Of a stretch of DNA of 64,000 nt, positions 47,313 through 56,056 are shown piece by piece (within the stretch, counting starts at the first letter, position 1; each line of letters opens with the position of its first letter). The position numbers and the translations under genes are program-made. This stretch comes from Brevibacterium rongguiense. Lineage in GTDB: Bacteria > Actinomycetota > Actinomycetes > Actinomycetales > Brevibacteriaceae. Below the pieces are notes generated by a model. That model ran no database searches, was not told where the DNA came from, and was given only the letters and a program-made list of their open reading frames with translations. The stretch is from assembly GCF_009857845.1 (NCBI RefSeq), contig NZ_WWEQ01000010.1:1-64000 (forward strand), given 5' to 3'.

Positions 47313-47355
47313 GGGGCCCGTTCCCTGAGACGCACACGTCCCAGGAACGGGCCCC
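47313..47355 (+). terminator. Terminator after the plus-strand acyl-CoA operon
   Basis: GGGGCCCGTTCC pairs perfectly with GGAACGGGCCCC (12 base pairs) around a 19-base loop, 25 bases after the ligase stop and followed by TTCTG. It separates the acyl-CoA block from the choline genes. Confidence 0.75.
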
Positions 47356-47500
47356 TTCTGCACCACCAGTGTGACCAATCCCCCACCGCAGCGCTCACCA
47401 GCGCTAACGCGTCCACCACCGCCCCACGCCATCCCCGCGTCGCCTCCGCTTGCTACCGTGAAGGCTCGCACCACTCCCCGGCGCCGACCCCTAGGAAGCG

Positions 47501-49648
47501 ATGAGCAGACCCCGCGAAGCAGAGGAACCGACCACGGCGGAAGCGCCTACGCCCCCATCGAAGGCCATCGCTCCCCCACCCAATTGGCCGGTCCTTGCCA
47601 TCTCCGGGGCCATGATCATCGCGATCGCCGCATGGGCGATCATCGCGCCGGAGAACGCCAACACGGTCATCACGACCATCGTGGGCTGGCTGTCGGCGAA
47701 CTTCGGCTGGTACTACATCCTCACCGCGACGCTCATGGTCGTCTTCGTCATCATCATCGCCCTGTCGCGGATGGGGCGGATCAAGCTGGGCCCGGACCAC
47801 TCCCGCCCGCAATTCAACCTGTTCACCTGGACGGCCATGCTGTTCGCCGCGGGCATCGGCATCGACCTCATGTTCTTCTCCGTCTCGGAGCCCGCCTCGC
47901 AGTTCCTCAGCCCGCCGGAGGGCGCGGTCGACCAGCCGCTCGACCCCTCGACGGACCCCGCTGGCCGCGCGCGCATGGCCGTGGTCTGGACGCTCTTCCA
48001 CTACGGCATCACCGGTTGGGCGATGTACGCGCTCATGGGCATGGCATTCGCCTACTTCGCCTACCGCAAGGGCATGCCGCTGTCGATCCGCTCGATCCTC
48101 TACTGGGCGCTGGGCAAGCGGATCAACGGCTGGCTCGGCCACACGGTCGACATCGCCGCCGTGCTCGGCACCGTGTTCGGCATCGCCACCTCACTCGGCA
48201 TCGGTGTCGTGCAGCTCAACTTCGGCCTCTACCTCATGTTCGGCATCCCCCAGGGCGTGGCCGCGCAGATCGGCCTCATCGCGCTCTCCGTCATCCTGGC
48301 CACCATCTCCACCGTCACCGGCGTGGAGAAGGGCATCCGGCGCCTGTCCGAGCTCAACGTCATCCTCGCGATCGTGCTGCTGGGCTGGGTGACGGTCACC
48401 GGCAACACGCGCTTCCTCTTCGACTCGCTCGTCACGGACATCGGCGACTACGCGGCGAACTTCCCGCACATGATGCTCAACGTCTTCCCGTTCATCCAGC
48501 CCGATGACTGGATGGCCTCGTGGACGCTGTTCTTCTGGGCGTGGTGGATCGCGTGGGCCCCGTTCGTGGGCCTGTTCCTGGCGCGCATCTCGCGCGGGCG
48601 CACGATCCGCCAGTTCGTCACCGGTGTGCTCGTGGTGCCGTTCGCCTTCATCGCGATCTTCATCTCGATCTTCGGCAACAGTGCCCTTCACCGCATCCTG
48701 GGCGGCGACCTGCAGTTCGCCCAGACCGCCATGGACCAGCCGGAGAGCGCATTCTACATGCTGCTCGAGTCCTATCCCGGTGCGTTCTTCGTCATCGGCC
48801 TGGCCACCGTCGTGGGCCTGCTCTTCTACGTGACCTCGGCGGATTCCGGCGCGCTGGTGCTCGCGAACTTCACGTGCACCACCGACGACCCCAAGCAGGA
48901 CGGGCCCAAGGGGCTGCGGGTGTTCTGGGCGGTGGCGACGGGCGTGCTCACGCTCGCCATGCTCATCGTCGGCGGCGTGGCCACGCTCCAGGCGGCCACA
49001 CTCATCATCGGGCTGCCGTTTTCCGTCGTGCTCTACCTCGTCATGATCTCCCTCTACCGGGCGCTGCACCAGGAGACGCTCCAGGCCGACGGCCGCATGG
49101 CCTCGCTGCCCACGCGCCTGGTCAGCGGCGATGGCCTGTCGTGGAAGCAGCGGCTCAAGCGCTCCACCTCGTTCCCGGCGGTGGGAGCCGTGCGCAAGTA
49201 CGCGGACACCGTTGCCAAGCCCGCCCTGCAGGAGGTGGGCCGCGAACTGGCCGAGTCGGGGGCCGATGTCTCCGTCGACACCGCCGAGGTGCCCTCGCTG
49301 CACCTGCCGCAGGTGTCCCTGCGCGTGGAGTTCGGCGAGGACGGCCCGTTCGTCTACCAGATCTACCCGGTGGCCGCGGAGACGCCGTCGTTTGCCATCC
49401 GCTCCCAGTCACCGGGGGCGGACACGTACTACCGCCTGGAGGTCTTCACCGCCGACGGTTCGCGCGGCTACGACGTCTTCGGGTTCACGAAGGAGCAGCT
49501 GATCTCCGACGTCATCAGCAACTACGAGTCCCACCTCGAGTACCTGCGGATCTCCGACGGCACACCGGTGGACCTCACGGAGTCCCGCCAGACCATCACG
49601 ACCGACTGGGCCGACGACTTCGCCTCGGAATCGGAGGAGCCATCGTGA
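47501..49648 (+). CDS. betT: BCCT family choline/betaine transporter with C-terminal extension
   Basis: 715 residues. Twelve predicted helices cover about 28-520. BCCT hallmarks: MLFAAGIGIDLMFFSVSEP and the TM8 region WTLFFWAWWIAWAPFVGLFLARISRGRTIR. Gly-Ile-Gly-Ile-Asp in the first motif matches choline-type carriers rather than the GMGIG of sodium-betaine ones, so proton-coupled choline uptake is likely. The cytosolic C-terminus of about 180 residues (PQVSLRVEFGEDGPFVYQIYPV) is of BetT/BetU size and may sense osmotic strength. ATG 47501 has AGGA five bases upstream. It feeds the two enzymes encoded downstream. Confidence 0.88.
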   Translation: MSRPREAEEPTTAEAPTPPSKAIAPPPNWPVLAISGAMIIAIAAWAIIAPENANTVITTIVGWLSANFGWYYILTATLMVVFVIIIALSRMGRIKLGPDHSRPQFNLFTWTAMLFAAGIGIDLMFFSVSEPASQFLSPPEGAVDQPLDPSTDPAGRARMAVVWTLFHYGITGWAMYALMGMAFAYFAYRKGMPLSIRSILYWALGKRINGWLGHTVDIAAVLGTVFGIATSLGIGVVQLNFGLYLMFGIPQGVAAQIGLIALSVILATISTVTGVEKGIRRLSELNVILAIVLLGWVTVTGNTRFLFDSLVTDIGDYAANFPHMMLNVFPFIQPDDWMASWTLFFWAWWIAWAPFVGLFLARISRGRTIRQFVTGVLVVPFAFIAIFISIFGNSALHRILGGDLQFAQTAMDQPESAFYMLLESYPGAFFVIGLATVVGLLFYVTSADSGALVLANFTCTTDDPKQDGPKGLRVFWAVATGVLTLAMLIVGGVATLQAATLIIGLPFSVVLYLVMISLYRALHQETLQADGRMASLPTRLVSGDGLSWKQRLKRSTSFPAVGAVRKYADTVAKPALQEVGRELAESGADVSVDTAEVPSLHLPQVSLRVEFGEDGPFVYQIYPVAAETPSFAIRSQSPGADTYYRLEVFTADGSRGYDVFGFTKEQLISDVISNYESHLEYLRISDGTPVDLTESRQTITTDWADDFASESEEPS

Positions 49649-49710
49649 GCCCCGCGCCCCCGCCCAGCCAGCCGAGCACCCCAACGACCTCAACCCAAAG
49701 GAGCACTGAC

Positions 49711-51183
49711 ATGCCGAACACGCTGTTCATCGACGGCGAATGGGTCTCCGCCCAGGAGGGCGGCACCCGGGACATCACCTGCCCGGCCAACGGCGACTTC
49801 GTCGCCACGGTCGACGAGGCCACGGAGGCGGATACGATCCGCGCGATCGAGGCCGCCCGCCGCGCCTTCGACTCGGAGGTGTGGTCGGCAAAGCCCACCT
49901 CGGAGCGGGCGGACCTGCTGCTCAAGGCCGGGGCCGCCATCCGCGAGCGCCGCGACGAGTTCGCCCGTGCGGAGTCCCTCGACACCGGCAAGCGCTTCGT
50001 GGAGTCCCAGCAGGACATGGACGACATCGCAGGCTGCTTCGAGTACTTCGGCAAGATCGCGGCCGCCGATGCCGGGCGGATCGTCGATGCGGACTCGCAG
50101 GACGTCTTCTCCCGCATCAGCCACGAGCCGGTGGGCGTGTGCGCGCTCATCACCCCGTGGAACTTCCCGCTGCTCCAGGCCTCGTGGAAGATCGCCCCCT
50201 GCCTGGCCGCAGGCAACAGCTTCGTCCTCAAGCCCGCGGAGCTGACCCCCCACACCGCCATCCTCACGATGGCGCTCCTCGAGGAGCTGGGGCTGCCCAA
50301 GGGCGTGGGCAACCTCGTGCTGGGCTCCGGCGCCAGCGCCGGCGGCCCGCTGTCCACCCACCCGGACGTGGACATGGTCTCGTTCACCGGCGGCCTTGCC
50401 ACCGGCAAGAAGATCGCGGCCAACGCCGCGCAGACCGTCAAGAAGGTCGCACTCGAACTCGGCGGCAAGAACCCCAACGTCGTGTTCGCGGACGCGGACT
50501 TCGATGCCGCGGTGGACAACGCGCTCAACGCGGCGTTCGTCGACTCCGGCCAGGTCTGCTCGGCCGGCGCCCGGCTCATCGTCGAGGAGTCCATCGCGGA
50601 GCGGTTCACCGACGCGCTCGCGCAGCGCGCAGGCTCGATCCGCCTGGGCGGCCCGTTCGACGAGGCCGCGGAGAGCGGCCCCCTCATCTCCAAGGAGCAC
50701 CGGGACAAGGTCACCGCCTATGTCCAGTCCGGTGTGGAGGAGGGCGCGCGCGTGCGCTGCGGCGGTCAGTGGGGGCAGGGCGAGCTCGAGTCCGGCTACT
50801 ACTACGAGCCCACCGTCATCGACCAGGTGAAGCGCGGCATGTCCGTCGTGACCGAGGAGGGCTTCGGCCCCGTCGTCACGGTCGAGACGTTCACCACCGA
50901 GGACGAGGCCGTCGCGACCGCCAACGACACGATCTACGGGCTGGCCGGGGCTGTGTGGACGCAGGACGCGGGCAAGGCCCAGCGCGTGGCCAACCGGCTG
51001 CGCCACGGCACCGTGTGGATCAACGACTACCACCCCTACCTGCCGCAGGCGGAGTGGGGCGGCTTCAAGCAGTCCGGCATCGGCCGCGAGCTCGGGCCCA
51101 CCGGCCTGGCCGAGTACCAGGAGGCCAAGCACATCTACCAGAACCTGCGCCCCGGCGTGACCGGGTATTTCGGCGCCCACTGA
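49711..51183 (+). CDS. betB: Betaine aldehyde dehydrogenase
   Basis: Oxidises betaine aldehyde to glycine betaine with NAD(P)+. 490 residues. Core motifs: ITPWNFPLLQASWKIAPCLAAGN, the catalytic Glu in LELGGKNPN near 249, and the catalytic Cys in SGQVCSAGARL near 283; the C-terminal EWGGFKQSGIGRELG is standard for BADH-like ALDHs. ATG 49711 has AAAGGAG seven bases upstream. It lies 62 bases after the transporter and is followed by choline oxidase, which fixes the substrate with good confidence. Confidence 0.9.
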   Translation: MPNTLFIDGEWVSAQEGGTRDITCPANGDFVATVDEATEADTIRAIEAARRAFDSEVWSAKPTSERADLLLKAGAAIRERRDEFARAESLDTGKRFVESQQDMDDIAGCFEYFGKIAAADAGRIVDADSQDVFSRISHEPVGVCALITPWNFPLLQASWKIAPCLAAGNSFVLKPAELTPHTAILTMALLEELGLPKGVGNLVLGSGASAGGPLSTHPDVDMVSFTGGLATGKKIAANAAQTVKKVALELGGKNPNVVFADADFDAAVDNALNAAFVDSGQVCSAGARLIVEESIAERFTDALAQRAGSIRLGGPFDEAAESGPLISKEHRDKVTAYVQSGVEEGARVRCGGQWGQGELESGYYYEPTVIDQVKRGMSVVTEEGFGPVVTVETFTTEDEAVATANDTIYGLAGAVWTQDAGKAQRVANRLRHGTVWINDYHPYLPQAEWGGFKQSGIGRELGPTGLAEYQEAKHIYQNLRPGVTGYFGAH

Positions 51184-51270
51184 CCGCCAAGCCAGGCGTG
51201 CCGGGACCATCGCGCCCCGGTGAGCCGGCTCGGCCGGGCCCGCGTTCAGCGCGGGGCCCGGCAGGCCGTT

Positions 51271-51322
51271 CCCGAGGCGCCCCAGACCGGCGCTGGCACG
51301 CGCGGCCGGGGCGCGCCTCGGG
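51271..51322 (+). terminator. Imperfect hairpin between betB and codA
   Basis: CCCGAGGCGCCCC (51271-51283) pairs with GGGGCGCGCCTCGGG (51308-51322) with a 2-base bulge and a 24-base loop, inside the 228-base gap. It may attenuate or end the transporter/betB transcript before codA. Confidence 0.45.
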
Positions 51323-51411
51323 CGCGGGAAGCACGGAATCCGCACACAGCGCACTGACATGAGCGGCCCGGCACTGCGGGCCGCGGAGCACACCGAAGAG
51401 GAAGGATCGAG

Positions 51412-52980
51412 ATGGAGACGACGCACACGTTCGACTATGTGGTGGTGGGCGCTGGCTCGGCCGGCGCCGCCGTGGCCGCGCGCCTGAGCGAGGATCCCAG
51501 CGTGAGCGTGGGGCTGCTGGAGGCGGGTCCCACGGATACGGACAAGGACGTGATCCTCCAGCTCAACCGGTGGATGGAGCTGCTGGAGTCCGGCTACGAC
51601 TGGGACTACCCCATCGAGGAGCAGGAGCACGGCAACTCGTTCATGCGCCATGCCCGCGCCAAGGTGCTGGGCGGCTGCTCCTCGCACAACTCGTGCATCG
51701 CCTTCTGGGCGCCCCAGGAGGACCTGGACGCGTGGGAGGCCCGCTACGGCGCCTCGGGCTGGGGCTCGAAGGAGACGTTCGAGCTGTTCACCAAGCTCGA
51801 GACCAACGAGGACGACGGCCCGCTGCACGGCCACGATGGGCCCGTCCACCTCATGAACGTCCCGCCCCGGGACCCGTGCGGCGTGGCGATCCTCGACGCC
51901 TGCGAGCAGGCGGGCATCCCCCGTGCCGCGTTCAACACCGGTGAGACGGTGACGCGCGGCGCGAACTTCTTCCAGATCAACCGCAGGGCCGATGGCACGC
52001 GCTCGTCGTCGTCCGTGTCCTACCTCCACCCCATCCTCGACCGGGAGAACCTCACGGTGCTGCCGGACACGTGGGCGCGCGAGATCGAGTTCGATGAGGA
52101 CAACAACGCCGTGGCCGTGCACGTGGTCAACAACGCGTTCGGCACCACCCACCGGATCGAGGCGAGCCGCGAGGTCATCGTGTCCGCCGGTGCGATCGAC
52201 TCCCCCAAGCTCCTCATGCTCTCCGGGATCGGGCCGGCCGAGCATCTGAAGTCCGTGGGCGTGGACGTGCGCGTGGACTCCCCCGGGGTGGGCGAGCACC
52301 TGCAGGACCACCCGGAGGGCGTCATCCAGTGGGAGGCCAAGCAGCCCATGGTCGACGAGTCAACGCAGTGGTGGGAGATCGGGATCTTCGACTCATTGGG
52401 CGTCGCGGGCTCCGACGAGGGCGTGCCGGACCTCATGATGCACTACGGCTCCGTGCCCTTCGACATGCACACGCTGCGCCAGGGGTACCCCACCTCCGAC
52501 AACGCGTTCTGCCTGACCCCCAACGTCACACACGCGAAATCGCGGGGCACGGTGCGGCTGCGCTCGCGGGACTACCGCGACAAGCCCAAGGTGGATCCGC
52601 GCTACTTCACGGACCCGGACGGCTATGACATGACGATCATGGTGGAGGGCATCAAGCGCGCCCGCGAAATCGTCTCCCAGCCGGCCATGCAGGACTGGGC
52701 CGGGCGCGAGCTCTACCCCGGCGCCGATGTGCAGACCGATGAGCAGATCGAGGACTACATTGTGCGCACGCACAACACGGTCTACCACCCCGCGGGCACC
52801 GTGCGCATGGGCGCGGCCGACGATGCGCGGTCGCCGCTCACCCCGGACCTCCGGGTCAAGGGCGTGGAGCGCCTGCGCGTGGCCGATGCCTCGGTCATGC
52901 CGCAGCTGACCGCGGTGAACCCGAATATCACGACGATGATGATCGGCGAGAAGTGCGCGCAGCTCATCAAGGAGGGCTGA
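51412..52980 (+). CDS. codA: Choline oxidase CodA
   Basis: Flavin enzyme that oxidises choline to betaine aldehyde and on to betaine with O2, releasing H2O2. 522 residues of the GMC family. FAD-binding DYVVVGAGSAGAAVAARLS at the start; GGCSSHNSCIAFW near 87-99 includes the His that binds FAD covalently in Arthrobacter globiformis CodA; HNTVYHPAGTVRMG and VNPNIT hold the C-terminal catalytic His and Asn. Whole stretches such as GANFFQINRRADGTRSSSSV match that enzyme as I remember it. The C-terminus is about 20 residues shorter. It is an oxidase by these markers, not a BetA-type dehydrogenase. Confidence 0.93.
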   Translation: METTHTFDYVVVGAGSAGAAVAARLSEDPSVSVGLLEAGPTDTDKDVILQLNRWMELLESGYDWDYPIEEQEHGNSFMRHARAKVLGGCSSHNSCIAFWAPQEDLDAWEARYGASGWGSKETFELFTKLETNEDDGPLHGHDGPVHLMNVPPRDPCGVAILDACEQAGIPRAAFNTGETVTRGANFFQINRRADGTRSSSSVSYLHPILDRENLTVLPDTWAREIEFDEDNNAVAVHVVNNAFGTTHRIEASREVIVSAGAIDSPKLLMLSGIGPAEHLKSVGVDVRVDSPGVGEHLQDHPEGVIQWEAKQPMVDESTQWWEIGIFDSLGVAGSDEGVPDLMMHYGSVPFDMHTLRQGYPTSDNAFCLTPNVTHAKSRGTVRLRSRDYRDKPKVDPRYFTDPDGYDMTIMVEGIKRAREIVSQPAMQDWAGRELYPGADVQTDEQIEDYIVRTHNTVYHPAGTVRMGAADDARSPLTPDLRVKGVERLRVADASVMPQLTAVNPNITTMMIGEKCAQLIKEG

Positions 52981-53047
52981 TGCGCTGAGGTGGGGCGGCT
53001 GCGCGATCGCGCGGCTGCGGGGTTGTGCGCCGCCCAATGACCGCGAG

Positions 53048-53083
53048 GGGCCGGTGACCTGCAGAGATGCAGGTTGCCGGCCC
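53048..53083 (+). terminator. Terminator hairpin after codA
   Basis: GGGCCGG-TG-ACCTGCA pairs with TGCAGGT-TG-CCGGCCC around a GAGA tetraloop, with one internal TG/TG mismatch bubble. It lies 68 bases after the codA stop and is followed by TT. Confidence 0.8.
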
Positions 53084-53196
53084 TTCGGTGTGCTGGGTGC
53101 AGTCGTTGAGAACCGCGGAGGATCGTCCGGGTCTTACGATTGTGCGAGAAGAACAGGCCCGACTGAGGGCGCACGCGACGCACGGACGGAAGTCAC

Positions 53197-53985
53197 ATGG
53201 CATACCAGTACCCGCCCGCCTCACCTGCCGGCCAGAACCCCCAGTGGCAGCAGCCCTGGCAGCCTGCCGCGCCTGCGAAGTCCTTCGTCGCCACCTGGCT
53301 GCTCAGCCTGTTCCTGGGCAGCCTCGGCATCGACCGGTTCTACCTGGGCAAGATCGGCACCGGCGTCCTCAAGCTCATCACGGGCGGTGGCTTCGGCATC
53401 TGGTCGCTCATCGACCTCATCATGACGCTGTGCGGTGCGCAGCGCGACAAGCTCGGCCGGCCGCTCGAGGGATACCAGCGCAGCCGGAAGATGGCCTGGA
53501 TCGTCACCATCGTCCTGTGGCTGCTGGGCATCATCATCGGCATCATCGTCGGCTTGACCGCCGGCGCACTCGGGGCGGCTGCGTTCAAAGCCGCGGAGAA
53601 CGGGAGCGATTCGTCAGCGGCGCCCCAGAGCCCGGGCGCCACCGCATCCACCGGCCAGAGAACCGCAGACCCGAATGTTCCCGCGGAGTACTCCGACGCA
53701 CTGTCGAAGGCCGAGTACTACGCCGGTGACGGGCATATGAGCAAGAAGGGCCTGTACCGCCAGCTGACCAGCAAGAACGGCGAAGGCCTCTCAAAGGCAG
53801 CCGCGACCTACGCGGTCAACCATGTCGATGCCGATTGGAAGAAAAACGCGCTCGAAACGGCGAAGGCCTTCAGCAAGAACCCGTCATACTCGCGGAGCAC
53901 GGTCTATGAACTCCTCATCAACGAGAAAGTCGGCGGTTTCACCGAGGCCGAGGCGAAGTACGCACTCGACCACCTGGACGACTGA
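53197..53985 (+). CDS. TM2-domain protein with two Ltp-type surface repeats
   Basis: 262 residues. A Pro/Gln-rich start (QNPQWQQPWQPAAP) leads to a TM2 domain (about 30-85: TWLLSLFLGSLGIDRFYLGKIG, GGGFGIWSLIDLIM). A third helix (about 98-130) and a Ser/Ala linker follow. Two copies of the Ltp/PF07553 repeat end the protein: SDALSKAEYYAGDGHMSKKGLYRQL and then AVNHVDADWKKNALETAKAFSK, with a further AEAKYALDHL. Ltp was described as a phage-encoded superinfection-exclusion lipoprotein in Streptococcus thermophilus; many bacteria carry such repeats in surface proteins of unknown role. ATG 53197 has GGAAG four bases upstream. Stand-alone gene. Confidence 0.82.
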   Translation: MAYQYPPASPAGQNPQWQQPWQPAAPAKSFVATWLLSLFLGSLGIDRFYLGKIGTGVLKLITGGGFGIWSLIDLIMTLCGAQRDKLGRPLEGYQRSRKMAWIVTIVLWLLGIIIGIIVGLTAGALGAAAFKAAENGSDSSAAPQSPGATASTGQRTADPNVPAEYSDALSKAEYYAGDGHMSKKGLYRQLTSKNGEGLSKAAATYAVNHVDADWKKNALETAKAFSKNPSYSRSTVYELLINEKVGGFTEAEAKYALDHLDD

Positions 53986-54027
53986 CGTTCAGATGCGAGG
54001 CACCACCCGTTGAGTGCACCGCGTGTG

Positions 54028-54216
54028 TCAGTGCGCAGCTCTGACGAACTCCCCGGCCCTGCGCCCAGTCCACTGGCCGGCTGCCACGGCGCGCACGCCG
54101 TTGACGAGCACCTCCTCAACGCCCTTCGGAGCGCAGGTCGGCTCCTCGAAGATGGCCCGGTCGCGCAGCTCCTGCATGTTGAGGATGACGACGCAGTCCA
54201 GAGACTCATCTCGCAC
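54028..54216 (-). pseudogene. C-terminal remnant of an N-acyl-D-amino-acid deacylase-type amidohydrolase
   Basis: A 62-residue frame reads DCVVILNMQELRDRAIFEEP, then GVEEVLVNGVRAVAAGQWTGRRAGEFV. This matches the closing segment of D-aminoacylase-family enzymes (ADLVVFD..T..DRATFE.P...P.GI..VLVNG...V..G..TG..PGR), which normally have about 500 residues. Nothing of the catalytic domain lies upstream; instead tRNA-Ala(GGC) and its terminator follow within 25-60 bases. The piece therefore looks like what remained after deletion of the rest of the gene. The start codon shown is simply the first in frame. Confidence 0.62.
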
Positions 54217-54239
54217 GGAGCCCGCTCCACGGCACGAGA

Positions 54240-54265
54240 AAGGCCCCGGCAGATGCCGGGGCCTT
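54240..54265 (-). terminator. Terminator of tRNA-Ala(GGC)
   Basis: A perfect 12-base inverted repeat AAGGCCCCGGCA/TGCCGGGGCCTT lies 11 bases after the tRNA 3' end on the minus strand and is followed by TTCTC, a good intrinsic terminator. Confidence 0.85.
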
Positions 54266-54276
54266 CAGCGTTTCGG

Positions 54277-54349
54277 TGGAGGTAACGGGATTCGAACCCG
54301 TGACCTTCTGCATGCCATGCAGACGCGCTACCAACTGCGCCATACCCCC
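54277..54349 (-). tRNA. tRNA-Ala (anticodon GGC)
   Basis: A 73-nucleotide cloverleaf with acceptor stem GGGGGTA/TACCTCC including the alanine-specific G3-U70 pair, D arm GCGCAGTTGGTAGCGC, anticodon stem TCTGC/GCAGA with loop ATGGCAT (anticodon GGC, codons GCC and GCU) and T arm CGGGTTCGAATCCCG. Discriminator A; CCA not encoded. Confidence 0.96.
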
Positions 54350-54514
54350 GAAAGGTCGTCCCCGCTCCCGCGGCGACTCGAACAATACTAGGACACCGTC
54401 CTGCGTCATGCCAAATCGGCCGCTCGCCTCGAACGCGGTTACGCGCACGGCCACCACGACGGGGTCGCCATGCACCCGCCAGAAGCCCGAGACCACCCCC
54501 CATAGACTGCCCCC

Positions 54515-54958
54515 ATGGCACCCGCTCACCCCGCACCTCGGCCCCCGCGCCTGGCCGCCAGCGCCGTCATCGCCGACGCCCAGGGCCGCGTGCTTCTCAT
54601 CCAGCGCGGGAACGAGCCGTCGAAGGGCAAGTGGTCGGTGCCGGGCGGCTCGGTGGAGCCCGGGGAGACCCTCGTTGAGGCCGCCCGGCGCGAGGTGCAC
54701 GAGGAGACCGGCCTGCGCGTTGCCATCGGCCGCGAGCTGTGGTGCGTGACAGCGCCGGACGGCCGCGGCGGTGAGTTCGAGATCCACGACTTCGCCGCCA
54801 CGGTCACCGGCGGCACGCTGCGACCGGCCGATGATGCTGCCGACGCCCGCTGGTGCACCGCCGCAGACCTCGACGAGCTGGAGCTGACCCCCAACCTGCG
54901 GGAACTCTTCGAAGGCGCGGGCGTCATCCCCCGCGATCCCGGTGCGCCGCTAGGCTGA
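54515..54958 (+). CDS. Nudix hydrolase
   Basis: 147 residues with a complete Nudix box near 48-70 (GSVEPGETLVEAARREVHEETGL: all conserved G, E, R, E, E, G positions). Hydrolyses a nucleoside diphosphate linked to another group; the short form with RLAASAVIADAQGRVLLIQRG at the start resembles ADP-ribose pyrophosphatase or NTP-cleaning members. The substrate cannot be set. It precedes the alpha/beta hydrolase by six bases on the same strand. Confidence 0.87.
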   Translation: MAPAHPAPRPPRLAASAVIADAQGRVLLIQRGNEPSKGKWSVPGGSVEPGETLVEAARREVHEETGLRVAIGRELWCVTAPDGRGGEFEIHDFAATVTGGTLRPADDAADARWCTAADLDELELTPNLRELFEGAGVIPRDPGAPLG

Positions 54959-54964
54959 GCGGCA

Positions 54965-55903
54965 ATGTCCGACTACATCAGCCCTGCGCGCCACGACCTC
55001 GAACTCGACCTCCACGACCGAGGCACGGCAGCCCACCTCACAGCCCCCGCCTGGGTCCACGCGCCCCGTGTCCCGGCAGCCACCGCAGGAATCGGCAACC
55101 GCCGGCCGCTCCTGTTCGTCCACGGCTTCCGCGGCGACCACCACGGCATGGACCTCATCGCCCACCACCTGCCCGCACATCCCGTCATGGTGCCCGATCT
55201 GCCCGGCTTCGGACTCGCTCCTCCGCTGCCCGGCGGCCTCACGCTGGAAGGCTACGTCGCGTTCGTCGACGCCGCGGTGCGCGCCGTCGAGGCCGAATAC
55301 GGTCAGGCCCCCATTGTCGTCGGCCACTCGTTCGGCTCCGTGCTCGCCGCCCACTGGGCGGCCGACCATCCGCGCGCGAGCGCACTCGTCCTCATCAATC
55401 CCATCGCGAGCCCAGCGCTGGAGGGGCCGGCGCGCGTGGGCACGCAGCTCGCCCGCGCCTACTACGCGCTCGGGCGCGCGCTGCCGCCGGCGGCGGGCAG
55501 CGCGCTGCTGTCCAACCCGGGCGTCGTGCGCGTCATGAGCGAGGTCATGGCCGCCACCTCGGATCCGGGCCTGCGCCGCTACATCCACGACCAGCACGCC
55601 CGCCACTTCTCCGCCTATGCGGACCGCGCCTCGCTGGCGCAGGCGTTCGACATCTCGGTTGCCCACACCGCCGCCGAGGTGTCCGCCCGGTTGGTCATGC
55701 CCGTGCTCGTCATCGCGGGCAACCGGGACCAGATCGCGCCGCTGGGCCCCACCCAGCAGTTCATCGCGGACCTGCCCAACTCCACGGCGCGGATCTTCGA
55801 CGGGGTGGGCCACCTCATCCACTACGAGCGCCCCGAGGCCACGGCACAGGCCATCGCGGAGTTCGTGGCCGATATCGACGCCGTCGAGGCCGGCGAGGCC
55901 TGA
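54965..55903 (+). CDS. Alpha/beta hydrolase
   Basis: 312 residues. The alpha/beta hydrolase fold is clear: LLFVHGFRGDHHGMD oxyanion-hole region near 49-63, VPDLPGFG near 77, nucleophile elbow VVGHSFGSVLA with Ser near residue 122, the Asp in IAGNRDQIAP near 258, and His in DGVGHLIHYERPE near 282. A lid of about 80 residues covers 140-220. Probably an esterase or lipase acting on small esters. ATG 54965 lies six bases after the Nudix stop, so the two are probably cotranscribed. Confidence 0.87.
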   Translation: MSDYISPARHDLELDLHDRGTAAHLTAPAWVHAPRVPAATAGIGNRRPLLFVHGFRGDHHGMDLIAHHLPAHPVMVPDLPGFGLAPPLPGGLTLEGYVAFVDAAVRAVEAEYGQAPIVVGHSFGSVLAAHWAADHPRASALVLINPIASPALEGPARVGTQLARAYYALGRALPPAAGSALLSNPGVVRVMSEVMAATSDPGLRRYIHDQHARHFSAYADRASLAQAFDISVAHTAAEVSARLVMPVLVIAGNRDQIAPLGPTQQFIADLPNSTARIFDGVGHLIHYERPEATAQAIAEFVADIDAVEAGEA

Positions 55904-56056
55904 CGACCGGCCGCCGCGCGCTCCGTCCCACATGGCGTTGCCTTGCGTACCCCATCGCGATACGGCGCGCTCAGGCAGGCCTTACTCCCCTAGACTCGAA
56001 GCGCCAGGAGCCGCCGGGGCGGCACGAGCAGCGGCCCCACGATTGAGGAGTCCGCC

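Noticed and set aside
54050-54265. Possible small RNA gene between the Ltp gene and tRNA-Ala(GGC)
   Set aside because: The hairpin at 54240-54265 fits the tRNA terminator and the rest reads as a protein remnant.
55971-55989. IdeR/DtxR iron box before the MhuD-like gene
   Set aside because: Only about 11 of 19 positions agree with the consensus by eye; too weak to list as a feature without a matrix scan.
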